This document shows positions 50,948-58,348 of a DNA stretch of 64,000 nt, in pieces. This DNA comes from Brevundimonas sp. MF30-B (GTDB lineage: Bacteria > Pseudomonadota > Alphaproteobacteria > Caulobacterales > Caulobacteraceae). The translations under genes were made by a program, and so were the position numbers. The stretch covers positions 1,088,001-1,152,000 of the forward strand of contig NZ_CP038440.1 of NCBI RefSeq assembly GCF_004683885.1, in the 5' to 3' direction. The stretch's first letter is position 1; each line of letters starts with the position of its first letter. The notes under the pieces were generated by a model. It worked only from the letters and a program-made list of their open reading frames with translations. It made no database searches and was not told the DNA's origin.

Positions 50948-51699
50948 ATGCTCACACCACACTGCATGGCCAGCATGGCTCGCCGGCGATCGAGGCCAAC
51001 GGCCTGGTCAAACGATTCAAGAGCGGGCGCGCCTTCGTTCAGGTGTTGAAAGGCGTGGATTTCGATGCCCGTCACGGCGACCTGACCATGGTCATGGGCC
51101 CCTCGGGCTCCGGAAAGTCGACCCTGATCGCCGCCCTGTCGGGCCTGTTGCGTCCCGAGGAGGGCCGGGTGGACGCGCTGGACGTCGACGACCTGTGGAA
51201 GCTGTCCTCGGGCCGGATCGACAAGTTCCGCCTGGCCAACTGCGGCTTCATCTTCCAGGGCTTCAACCTGTTCCCGTCGCTGACGGCGCTGCAGCAGGTC
51301 GAGACGGTGCTCAAGTATCAGGGCCTGTCCAAGTCCCAGGCGCGCAAGCAGGCGACCCTGTCGCTGCAGGAGGTCGGGCTGGGTCATCGGCTGAACCAGC
51401 GGCCCGCCGCCCTGTCCGGCGGCGAAAAGCAGCGCGTCGCCATCGCCCGCGCCCTGGCCAAGAATCCGAAGATCCTGTTCGCCGACGAACCGACCTCGGC
51501 CCTGGACGGCGAGAACGGCCAGGTGGTCATCCGCCTGCTGCGCCGGGCCGCCACCGAACACGGCGCCGCCGTCATCTGCGTGACCCACGACCCGCGCCTC
51601 GAGGCCTGGGCCGACCGCGTGATCCATATCGAGGACGGCGTCATCATCGACGATCAGCGCCGCATCCCCAATCCCGACGCCGTGCTGGCGTCGCACTGA
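50944..51699 (+). CDS. ABC transporter ATP-binding protein
   Basis: A 251-residue ATPase of the MacB/LolD/DevA class. Walker A MVMGPSGSGKSTLIAALSGL (~49-68), Q-loop FIFQGFNLFPSLTALQQVE, signature LSGGEKQRVAIARALAKNP, Walker B ILFADEPTSALDGENGQ and the H-loop CVTHDPRLEAWADRVIHIED are all intact. It overlaps the permease stop (ATGA, 50944-50947) and precedes the HlyD-like adaptor by 21 bp, so the three encode one tripartite pump that powers transport mechanically from the cytoplasm. Confidence 0.95.
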   Translation: MNAHTTLHGQHGSPAIEANGLVKRFKSGRAFVQVLKGVDFDARHGDLTMVMGPSGSGKSTLIAALSGLLRPEEGRVDALDVDDLWKLSSGRIDKFRLANCGFIFQGFNLFPSLTALQQVETVLKYQGLSKSQARKQATLSLQEVGLGHRLNQRPAALSGGEKQRVAIARALAKNPKILFADEPTSALDGENGQVVIRLLRRAATEHGAAVICVTHDPRLEAWADRVIHIEDGVIIDDQRRIPNPDAVLASH

Positions 51700-51720
51700 C
51701 CCTGCCTTAGGACCTTCGAC

Positions 51721-52734
51721 ATGCCCGCCTTCCTGAAGAACAAGTGGCTCTGGATCGGATTGCTGCTGGTCATCGTGCTGGTGGTCGGTTTCCTGTTCAT
51801 GCAAAGCGCCAGCGCCGCCAAGAAGGCCGAGGCCGAGCGCGCGGCTGCGACCCGGGTGGAGAGCCCCTACGCCGCCATCGCCAACGGCCGCGTCGATGTC
51901 GAGGGCGGTCTGATCCAGATCGCCGCGCGCCGCGGCGGGGTGGTCCGCTCGGTCCTGGTTCAGGAAGGCGACCGCGTCACCGCCGGCCAGATCCTGGCCC
52001 GGCAGGAGGACGACGAACCGCGCCTGGCCGTGCAGCGCGCTCAGGCCGAGGTGGCCCAGGCCGAAAGCCAGCTGGCCGCGATCCGCGTCGACATCAACAC
52101 CGCTCAGCGCGAGCACGACCGCCTGGCGCGCCTGGTCGACACCAACTTCGTCGCCGCCGCCCGCATGGACCAGGCCCGCGACGCGATCTCGACCGCCCAA
52201 GCGCGGCTGGCCTCGCAGCAGGCCTCGGTCCAGACCGCCCGCGCACGCCTGAACGAGGCGGCCTATAATCTGGAGCTGACGGTCATCCGCGCGCCCATGG
52301 CCGGCCGGATCGTTCGGCGCTACGCCAATCCCGGCGCCGGCGCCTCGACCCTGAACGTCTCAACCATGTTCGATCTCGAGCCCGACACGCCGCGCATCGT
52401 CCGCGCCGAAATCGTCGAGAGCGACATTCCCAACATCGCCGCCGAACAGGCTGTCGAGATCACGCCCGAAGGCGATCCCTCCAAGGTCTATGTCGGCGCC
52501 GTGATCCGTCGCGCCGCCGTCTTCGGCGCTCGAAAGCTGGCGTCCGACGACCCGTCGCAGCGCACCGACGAGCGCGTGGTCGAGGTCGTGGTCTCGGCCA
52601 ATGACGCGCCCCTGCTGATCGGCCAGCGCGTCCTGGTCAAGTTCATGAAGCCGGGCGAGACGGCCGGCGCGCCGCGCGAAGCCGCCATCGGCGTGCCCGC
52701 CAACCGCGCCATGCGCACGCCGACGAACACCTAG
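51721..52734 (+). CDS. HlyD-family periplasmic adaptor (membrane fusion) protein
   Basis: A 337-residue adaptor with an N-terminal membrane helix (WIGLLLVIVLVVGFLFMQSA), lipoyl half-motifs (VEGGLIQIAARRGGVVRSVL and TVIRAPMAGRIVRRYANPGA), a helical hairpin of ~120 residues between them (QRAQAEVAQAESQLAAIRVD through ARARLNEAAYNLE) and beta-barrel/proximal domains. It links the inner-membrane permease and ATPase to an outer-membrane channel. No TolC-like gene is in the window, so the channel must be encoded elsewhere. Substrate unknown. Confidence 0.92.
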   Translation: MPAFLKNKWLWIGLLLVIVLVVGFLFMQSASAAKKAEAERAAATRVESPYAAIANGRVDVEGGLIQIAARRGGVVRSVLVQEGDRVTAGQILARQEDDEPRLAVQRAQAEVAQAESQLAAIRVDINTAQREHDRLARLVDTNFVAAARMDQARDAISTAQARLASQQASVQTARARLNEAAYNLELTVIRAPMAGRIVRRYANPGAGASTLNVSTMFDLEPDTPRIVRAEIVESDIPNIAAEQAVEITPEGDPSKVYVGAVIRRAAVFGARKLASDDPSQRTDERVVEVVVSANDAPLLIGQRVLVKFMKPGETAGAPREAAIGVPANRAMRTPTNT

Positions 52735-52753
52735 GCTTTCGCAATATCCGGAT

Positions 52754-52846
52754 TTCCCGCTTGTCCGCGCGAAGGCGAGGATCCAGCCGGCGCCGGGCTC
52801 GACCTGGGATCATCCGAACCCCCGCCTTCGCGGGGGCGAGCGGGAA
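52754..52846. repeat. Imperfect inverted repeat, 24-bp arms, in a convergent gap
   Basis: The arm at 52754-52777 (TTCCCGCTTGTCCGCGCGAA...) pairs with 52823-52846 at 20 of 24 positions. The right side holds an inner hairpin CCCCCGC/GCGGGGG around CTTC. It lies between the stops of two convergent genes, like the repeat at 32393, but differs in sequence from it. Confidence 0.75.
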
Positions 52847-52851
52847 GAGAA

Positions 52852-53649
52852 CTATCGGCCCTTGAACTGGGCCGGGCGCTTTTCCAGAACGGCGGCCACG
52901 CCCTCGGCGTGGTCCTCGGTCAGGTGGGCCAGGGCCTGCATGGCTGCGGTCATCTCCAGCATCTGATCGAAGTTCACGTCGCGGCCCTGGCGAAGCAGAG
53001 CCTTGGCCATGCGCAGGGCGTGGGGCGGCTGGGCGGCGACCTCGCCGGCCAGGGCCAGGGCGTCGTCCATCAACCGTTCGGGCGTGGTGACCTGGTTGAC
53101 CAGGCCCCAGCGCTCGGCCGTATCGGCGTCGATCGAGCGGCCGGTGAACAGCATCTCGGCGGCGCGGACATAGCCGACATTGCGCGGCAACAGCCAGGCT
53201 CCGCCGTCGCCGGGCACGATGCCCAACTTCAGGAAGGGCACGCCGAACCGGGCCTGGGTCGAGGCCAGGCGCAGGTCCGCCAAGCCGGCGATGTCGCAGC
53301 CCAGCCCCATGGCCGGCCCATTGACCGCCGCGATCAGCGGAACTTCGAGCCCATAGAGAGAGCGAACGATGCGATGGACCACGCGACGATAGGCCTGACG
53401 CAGGTCGGCGCCGCCGCCCTGGAAAAGGTCACGCTTGTCGCGCATGGCGGTCAGGTCGCCGCCGGCGGAAAAGGCGCGGCCCGCGCCGGTCAGGATCACG
53501 CAGCGGACCTCCGCGTCCGCGTTGACGGCATGGCAGGCGCGGGCGAAGGCCTCTCCGTCGTCCGGGTCGGGCAGGGCGTTCAGGCGCTCGGCGCGGTCCA
53601 GGGTCCAGATTTCGATGGGGCCCCTGCGTTCGACGACGATCAAGCTCAT
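52852..53649 (-). CDS. Enoyl-CoA hydratase/isomerase family protein
   Basis: A 265-residue crotonase-fold enzyme. The oxyanion-hole motif AGRAFSAGGDLTAM and AAVNGPAMGLGCDIAGLADL are clear. At the position of the first catalytic Glu of classic hydratases the sequence reads RFGVPFLKLGIVPGDGGAWL, with Phe; the second Glu is kept in RAAEMLFTGRSID. This pattern resembles PaaG/isomerase-like relatives rather than a standard beta-oxidation hydratase. Neighbours give no pathway context. It ends just beyond the inverted repeat at 52754-52846. Confidence 0.88.
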   Translation of the reverse strand: MSLIVVERRGPIEIWTLDRAERLNALPDPDDGEAFARACHAVNADAEVRCVILTGAGRAFSAGGDLTAMRDKRDLFQGGGADLRQAYRRVVHRIVRSLYGLEVPLIAAVNGPAMGLGCDIAGLADLRLASTQARFGVPFLKLGIVPGDGGAWLLPRNVGYVRAAEMLFTGRSIDADTAERWGLVNQVTTPERLMDDALALAGEVAAQPPHALRMAKALLRQGRDVNFDQMLEMTAAMQALAHLTEDHAEGVAAVLEKRPAQFKGR

Positions 53650-53705
53650 GCGTGTGTCTCCTCAAGTCGTCCGGCCATGCCCGGCCCGTCGCCGGGCCGC
53701 AATTG

Positions 53706-53731
53706 AAAAACCCCGGCCGTTCTGACCGGGG
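53706..53731 (-). terminator. Intrinsic terminator of the 52-residue small protein gene
   Basis: On the minus strand CCCCGGTC, loop AGAAC, GGCCGGGG is followed by TTTTT. It lies 28 bp beyond the stop of the small gene at 53759 and before the enoyl-CoA hydratase start, so the small gene forms its own transcript. Confidence 0.88.
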
Positions 53732-53758
53732 TCTTGGAAGATTCAAAGGTGCGCGCGT

Positions 53759-53917
53759 TCAGCGGCGCAGGCGCTTTGGATCGATCGGCACGAAGTTGGA
53801 CGGGTGGCTGACCACGCGGTCGGCTGCGCCGTTTGTCTGTTTCGTGTTCACCAGCATCCCGCCGAAAAGGGCGAATGACAGCATGGCGTGTTGGAGGTTG
53901 CGGCTTCTATCGTTCAT
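53759..53917 (-). CDS. 52-residue small protein with strong ribosome site
   Basis: The ATG at 53915-53917 is preceded by AAAGGAG nine bases upstream, one of the best ribosome sites in the window, and the frame ends in TGA at 53759. The product begins MNDRSRNLQHAMLSFALFGG, contains one short hydrophobic stretch (~11-24) and ends in a basic tail (PIDPKRLRR). A dedicated terminator follows at 53706. I know no homologue. It is below the usual length threshold for gene callers and easily missed. Confidence 0.65.
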   Translation of the reverse strand: MNDRSRNLQHAMLSFALFGGMLVNTKQTNGAADRVVSHPSNFVPIDPKRLRR

Positions 53918-54046
53918 TATTGGCGTCTCCTTTCGCTAAACGATGAAAAGAGACGCGTCGTGCTTGTCGGGGAATTTCACCCTTCTCAGTCGTTTCGCGT
54001 CAGGGCCTATGTCGCATTTCTGTCATGAAAAGTCAAGGTTGCCGTC

Positions 54047-54256
54047 ATGAACGGCCCCCCTCGCGCCGTCCGAACGCCGTGCGTCAACGTCTGCGTGGTC
54101 GATGGCGCGTCCAGCCTGTGCTTGGGCTGCTACCGGACGTTGGAGGAAATCGGGCGCTGGTCGCGCTTCGACGAGGCGCAGCGCGAGCGGATCATGGGCG
54201 AGTTGCCAGGCCGGGCGTCGCGCATTGATCCGGCCTTGCGCGCGCCGCCCGGTTAG
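54047..54256 (+). CDS. DUF1289 family protein
   Basis: A 69-residue protein with the DUF1289 cysteine pattern: TPCVNVCVVDGASSLCLGCY (C-x3-C-x8-C-x2-C), then RTLEEIGRWSRFDEAQRERI. The four cysteines probably bind zinc or an Fe-S cluster; function unknown. The ATG at 54047 is chosen over an overlapping frame starting at 54025. It is followed by the aspartic protease 57 bp later on the same strand. Confidence 0.9.
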   Translation: MNGPPRAVRTPCVNVCVVDGASSLCLGCYRTLEEIGRWSRFDEAQRERIMGELPGRASRIDPALRAPPG

Positions 54257-54313
54257 ATTCCGGCAACCACGTCGCTTCACCTCGTCCAAAGGCGAGCGTG
54301 TCAGGTTGTGGTC

Positions 54314-54790
54314 ATGTTCCGCTTCGACCCTCGCTCCCTGTCCGTCGGCGCCCTGGCCCTGGCGGCGGCCCTGACCACCGCCTTCTGGCTGGACCGGATG
54401 GACGGATCGGCCCAGGCGGCCGAGCCCGCCGCGCGCGTGGCCCGAGCCGACGACGGCCACTATTGGGCGCGCGCCTCGATCGAGGGGCAGCCGATCGACC
54501 TCATGGTGGACACGGGCTCCAGCCTGGTGGTGCTGACGCGGCAGGACGCCGAGCGGCTGGGCTATCGGCTGGATGAGGCCGACTACAGTGTTCGGCTCAG
54601 CACGGCTGCGGGCCCGGTGGCTGCGGCGCCGATCCGTCTGGCGGTCGTTGGCGTCGGCTCGGCCCGGGTCGAGCGCGTCGCCGCCCTGGTGGCGGCCGAC
54701 GGCCTGCCGCACTCGCTGCTGGGCATGAGCTATCTGGGCCGGCTGTCGAGCTTCGAGGCCACGCCAAGGGACTTGACGTTGCGCGGCTGA
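54314..54790 (+). CDS. Membrane-anchored retroviral-type aspartic protease
   Basis: A 158-residue single-domain aspartyl protease (TIGR02281 group). An N-terminal signal/anchor (LSVGALALAAALTTAFWLDR) precedes the protease domain with the active-site motif PIDLMVDTGSSLVVLTRQDA (D-T-G-S). One D-T-G per chain means it works as a dimer. The later hydrophobic HSLLGMSYLGRLSSFE is the usual second family motif. ATG at 54314 preferred over GTG 54308. Substrates unknown; location periplasmic. Confidence 0.88.
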   Translation: MFRFDPRSLSVGALALAAALTTAFWLDRMDGSAQAAEPAARVARADDGHYWARASIEGQPIDLMVDTGSSLVVLTRQDAERLGYRLDEADYSVRLSTAAGPVAAAPIRLAVVGVGSARVERVAALVAADGLPHSLLGMSYLGRLSSFEATPRDLTLRG

Positions 54791-54812
54791 CACAGTCGCC
54801 CGCATTTCACCG

Positions 54813-54832
54813 GCATTACACGACGGTAATGC
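54813..54832. promoter_or_regulatory. 20-bp palindrome upstream of the second TonB-dependent receptor
   Basis: GCATTAC-ACGACG-GTAATGC: perfect 7-bp arms with a 6-bp spacer, about 86 bp before the receptor ATG at 54918. The AT-rich core in a GC-rich gap and the dyad symmetry suggest an operator for a dimeric regulator. I do not recognise it as a Fur, Zur or LacI-type consensus. Confidence 0.5.
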
Positions 54833-54917
54833 AGCCGGTCACCCCACAGCCACGTTCGCCCCCGAACTGAAAAGCCGCCCGCGCGACGGAAGCCGCGCGA
54901 AAACTCGTTTGTGTGTG

Positions 54918-57668
54918 ATGACCCGTTTGACCTCCTTGCTCGCCGCGACGGCGCTCAGCTCCATCCTGACGGCGGGGGCGGCCTACGCCCAGACCGCGCC
55001 CCAGACGCCGCCGCCGGCCCAGGATGACGAGGTCTATGATCTCGGTGAATTGACCGTGTCCGCCAGCCGCCCGCGCGGTTCGGTCGACAGCGACATCCCG
55101 CCGGACATCGTGCTGGACGAAGAGATGATCCGCACCTACGGCGCGGGCAACATCCAGGAGCTGATCGCCGCGCTGGAGCCCCTGACCCAGTCCAGCCGCG
55201 GTCGTGGCGGCGGCCAGCCGATCTTCCTGCTGAACGGCCGCCGGGTGTCGAGCCCGCGCGAAATCTTCAGCATCCCGACCGAGGCGCTGGAGCGCACCGA
55301 GATCCTGCCTGAGGACGTGGCCCTGGCCTATGGCTACCGCGCCGACCAGCGGGTGGTGAACTTCGTGTTGAAGCCGACCTTCCGCTCGGTGACGCTGCAG
55401 GCGGACGGGCGGGCGGCCACCGCAGGCGGGCGGACCCAGCTGGGTGCGGACGCCGACTTCTTCCGCGTGGACGGGCTGAACCGATCGACCTTCGACATCG
55501 AGTATCGCCGCGCCGGCGCCCTGTTCGAGGACGAGCGCGACATTGTTCGCTCGGATTCGGGGCGACCCTTCAGCCGACGCGGGACGGTGACCGGGCTGCT
55601 GGACGACGGAATGATTGGCGAGATCGACCCGGAACTGTCCGCGCTCGCGGGTTCAACGGTGACGATGGCCCTGGCGCCCTTGTCCGCCGCGAACGGTCCG
55701 GTGGGGCTGGACGCCTTCGTCGCCGGGGCGGGCCTGTCGGGATCTGAGGATCTCACCGAGTCGCGCACCCTGTTGCCGCGAACGGAGTCGATCGAGCTGA
55801 AGGGTTCGATCACGCGCGATCTGTCGCAAACCCTGGCCGGCACGATCAGCGGCAGCATCCAGGACCAGTCCAGCCAGAGTTTCCTGGGCCTGCCTGGCTC
55901 GGTCTTCGACCTCGGGGCGGGCAGTCCGTTCTCGCCGTTCAGCAACGACGTCCTTGTCTATCGCCTGCTGGATGCGCCAGAGAGCCTGACCCGTGACGTC
56001 GACACCCGCACCCTGGAGGGCAGCGGCCAACTGGACGGCTATCTGGGCGACTGGCGCTGGACGCTGACGGGAAACTACAGCCGGGTCGAGACCGATACGC
56101 GCACCGGCCAGGGGTTGGACGACCAGGCGCTGCAAGACGGCGTGGCGGCCGGAACGATCAACCCCTTCGGCCCGATCGATGCATCGCAGTACGCGGCTCT
56201 CCCGTCCGACACGGCCAACTCGATCGCCAGCACGGCGGGGGCCGAGATGGTCGTGCGCGGTCAGCTGTTCGACCTGCCGGCCGGCGGGGTCAACGCGACC
56301 CTGACCGCCGGGGCCGACACCCGCTCGCTGGATTCGACCAGCGTCAGGTCCGGCGTGACCACCGACCGGTCGCAGTCGCGCGACCGGGGCAATGTCAGCG
56401 CCAACCTGAACCTGCCGCTGACCAGCCGCGACCGCGAGGTCTTCGGCTGGGTCGGGGACCTCTCGGCCAACTTCAACGCCGGCTATCAGGAGCTGTCGGA
56501 TTTCGGCGGCCTGACCAGCCTGGACGTCGGACTGAACTGGTCGCCGATCGAGAAACTGTCGTTCAACGTCGGCTTTGCCGGTGAAGAAGGCGCGCCCAGC
56601 GTCCAGCAGTTGAACGACCCCGTCGTATCGACCCCCAATGTGCCGGTGTTCGACTTCGCCACGGGCCAGACCGTCAACATCACCCGCATCGACGGCGGTA
56701 ATCCCAACCTGGCGGCCGACGACCGCTCGACCCTGCGTCTGGGCATGAACTTCCGCCCGTTCGAGAGCCAGGATCTGCGCCTGCAGGCCAACTACACCCG
56801 CAGCGAAATCCGGAACTCCATCGCCACCTTCCCCACCATCACGCCTGACCTGGAAGCGGCCCTGCCCGAGCGTTTCGAGCGCGACGCCGACGGCAACCTG
56901 GTTTCGATCGACGCCCGGCCCCTGAACTTCGCCAGCACCAATCGCCAGGACATCCGCTGGGGCCTGAACTATTCGCGCGCCTTCGGCACGCCCACGGTGC
57001 CCCAGCGCGGCCAAGGCGGCCCAGGCGGGCAGCGCGGACCGGGTGGCGGCCGTGGGGGCGAGGCCGTTGTCGTGAGCTCTGGCGGTCCCCCGCCGGGCGG
57101 CGGAGGCGGCGGGATGCAGTTCCGGGGCGGCCCCGGCGGCGGGGGCCCGGGCGGTCGCGGACGCGGCCCCCAGATGCAGCCGGGCCAGGGGCGGTTCAAC
57201 GTCTCGCTGTTCCACACCTACCGCATCCAGGACGAGATCCGCATCCGCGACGAGCTGCCGGTCATCGACCTGCTGGACGGTGCGGCGGTCGGGTCGCGCG
57301 GCGGCCAGCCGCGCAACGAGGTCCAGTTCCAGGCTGGGGTGTTCAGAAACGGCTTCGGCGGCTTCCTGAACGCGACATGGCGTGACAGCACGCGCGTGGA
57401 TGGCGGACCGACGGGCGAGACCCTGTTCTTCGACGACCAGTCGACGGTCAATCTGAACCTCTTCGCCGACCTGTCGTCGCGCACGGCCTGGGTCGAACGC
57501 TATCCGTTCCTGAGGGGCGCGCGGATCACCCTGGGCGTCGAAAACCTGTTCGACAGCCGGCTGCAGGTGCGCAATGCCCTGGGCGTGACGCCTCAAGGCT
57601 ACCAGCCGGATTATCTGGACCCGCAGGGCCGTGTCGTGCGCCTGACGCTGCGCAAGCTGATCTTCTGA
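54918..57668 (+). CDS. TonB-dependent receptor with glycine-rich insertion
   Basis: A 916-residue outer-membrane receptor. Signal peptide (TSLLAATALSSILTAGAAYA), plug (~45-150: LGELTVSASRPRGSVDSDIP, ELIAALEPLTQSSRGRGGGQ, IFLLNGRRVSSPREIFSIPT, ERTEILPEDVALAYGYRADQ) and a barrel ending VRLTLRKLIF with terminal Phe. Between ~695 and ~755 is a low-complexity block of Gly, Pro, Arg and Gln inside an otherwise normal barrel, probably an extended surface loop. ATG at 54918 preferred to an upstream TTG. A palindrome at 54813 may regulate it. A lipoprotein gene follows. Confidence 0.92.
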   Translation: MTRLTSLLAATALSSILTAGAAYAQTAPQTPPPAQDDEVYDLGELTVSASRPRGSVDSDIPPDIVLDEEMIRTYGAGNIQELIAALEPLTQSSRGRGGGQPIFLLNGRRVSSPREIFSIPTEALERTEILPEDVALAYGYRADQRVVNFVLKPTFRSVTLQADGRAATAGGRTQLGADADFFRVDGLNRSTFDIEYRRAGALFEDERDIVRSDSGRPFSRRGTVTGLLDDGMIGEIDPELSALAGSTVTMALAPLSAANGPVGLDAFVAGAGLSGSEDLTESRTLLPRTESIELKGSITRDLSQTLAGTISGSIQDQSSQSFLGLPGSVFDLGAGSPFSPFSNDVLVYRLLDAPESLTRDVDTRTLEGSGQLDGYLGDWRWTLTGNYSRVETDTRTGQGLDDQALQDGVAAGTINPFGPIDASQYAALPSDTANSIASTAGAEMVVRGQLFDLPAGGVNATLTAGADTRSLDSTSVRSGVTTDRSQSRDRGNVSANLNLPLTSRDREVFGWVGDLSANFNAGYQELSDFGGLTSLDVGLNWSPIEKLSFNVGFAGEEGAPSVQQLNDPVVSTPNVPVFDFATGQTVNITRIDGGNPNLAADDRSTLRLGMNFRPFESQDLRLQANYTRSEIRNSIATFPTITPDLEAALPERFERDADGNLVSIDARPLNFASTNRQDIRWGLNYSRAFGTPTVPQRGQGGPGGQRGPGGGRGGEAVVVSSGGPPPGGGGGGMQFRGGPGGGGPGGRGRGPQMQPGQGRFNVSLFHTYRIQDEIRIRDELPVIDLLDGAAVGSRGGQPRNEVQFQAGVFRNGFGGFLNATWRDSTRVDGGPTGETLFFDDQSTVNLNLFADLSSRTAWVERYPFLRGARITLGVENLFDSRLQVRNALGVTPQGYQPDYLDPQGRVVRLTLRKLIF

Positions 57669-57723
57669 CCGGAGCTTCGATGGCCGCAGAGCGTTGAGGG
57701 CAGGTCAGCACCGGGAGCCGACC

Positions 57724-58305
57724 ATGATCCAGCGCGCCGTCCTCATCGCCACGGCCCTTTCGGCCGGCCTGGCCGCCTGCGGTCAGGCCGAAAGCCCGCC
57801 GCCCGCCACGCCCGCCGTAGACCCCGCTCCGGCAGAGGTCGGTCCGGCCGCGTGCCGCAGCGCGGACATGCAACTGGCCACGGCCGGCGGGGACGCCGGC
57901 ATGGGCAATCGAGTGGCGGTTCTGTCGGTCCTCAATCGCGGGGAGGGGGCCTGCGAGCTGGTGGGCTATCCGACCGTGACGTTGGCCGACAAGGCCGATC
58001 GCCCGCTGGGATCCATCGAGGCGCGACAGCATCCGGGCGCGTATTTCAGCCAGGGTGACGCGCTACGGCCTGTGGTGGTCCAGCCGGGCGCGCGAGCCTA
58101 CTTCGACCTGGCCTGGAATGTGATGCCGCACGAAGGCGACGGCGAGGTCGTCTGTCCCATCGCCACGACCGTCAGGGTCGCCGCGCCAGGCGACGGCGCC
58201 TTCGCCATGCTGCCGATGGAGCTGACCCCGTGCGGCGGTTCTGTGCGGGTCAGTCCTTTCCGCCCGACGGCCGAGGATGAAGCGCCGGCCTCGCGGGCGG
58301 CCTGA
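57724..58305 (+). CDS. DUF4232-type lipoprotein
   Basis: A 193-residue lipoprotein: signal peptide with lipobox LAAC (Cys20, MIQRAVLIATALSAGLAACG), a Pro/Ala linker, then a DUF4232-like beta-sandwich (ACRSADMQLATAGGDAGMGN, AVLSVLNRGEGACELVGYPT, ARAYFDLAWNVMP, VVCPIATTVRVAAP) with two cysteine pairs likely to form disulfides. It lies 55 bp after the TonB receptor on the same strand and could be part of its transcript. Function unknown. Confidence 0.85.
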   Translation: MIQRAVLIATALSAGLAACGQAESPPPATPAVDPAPAEVGPAACRSADMQLATAGGDAGMGNRVAVLSVLNRGEGACELVGYPTVTLADKADRPLGSIEARQHPGAYFSQGDALRPVVVQPGARAYFDLAWNVMPHEGDGEVVCPIATTVRVAAPGDGAFAMLPMELTPCGGSVRVSPFRPTAEDEAPASRAA

Positions 58306-58348
58306 TGCGGGGTTCAAACCGTCGCGAAAAGCGCGTAGCGGAGACGCC

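Noticed and set aside
50524..52200. Long minus-strand frame opposite the ABC transporter genes
   Set aside because: Antisense shadow of three well-supported coupled genes. The same applies to long frames at 55653-57596, 20353-21768, 15193-16392, 58250-59503 and 60767-61780.
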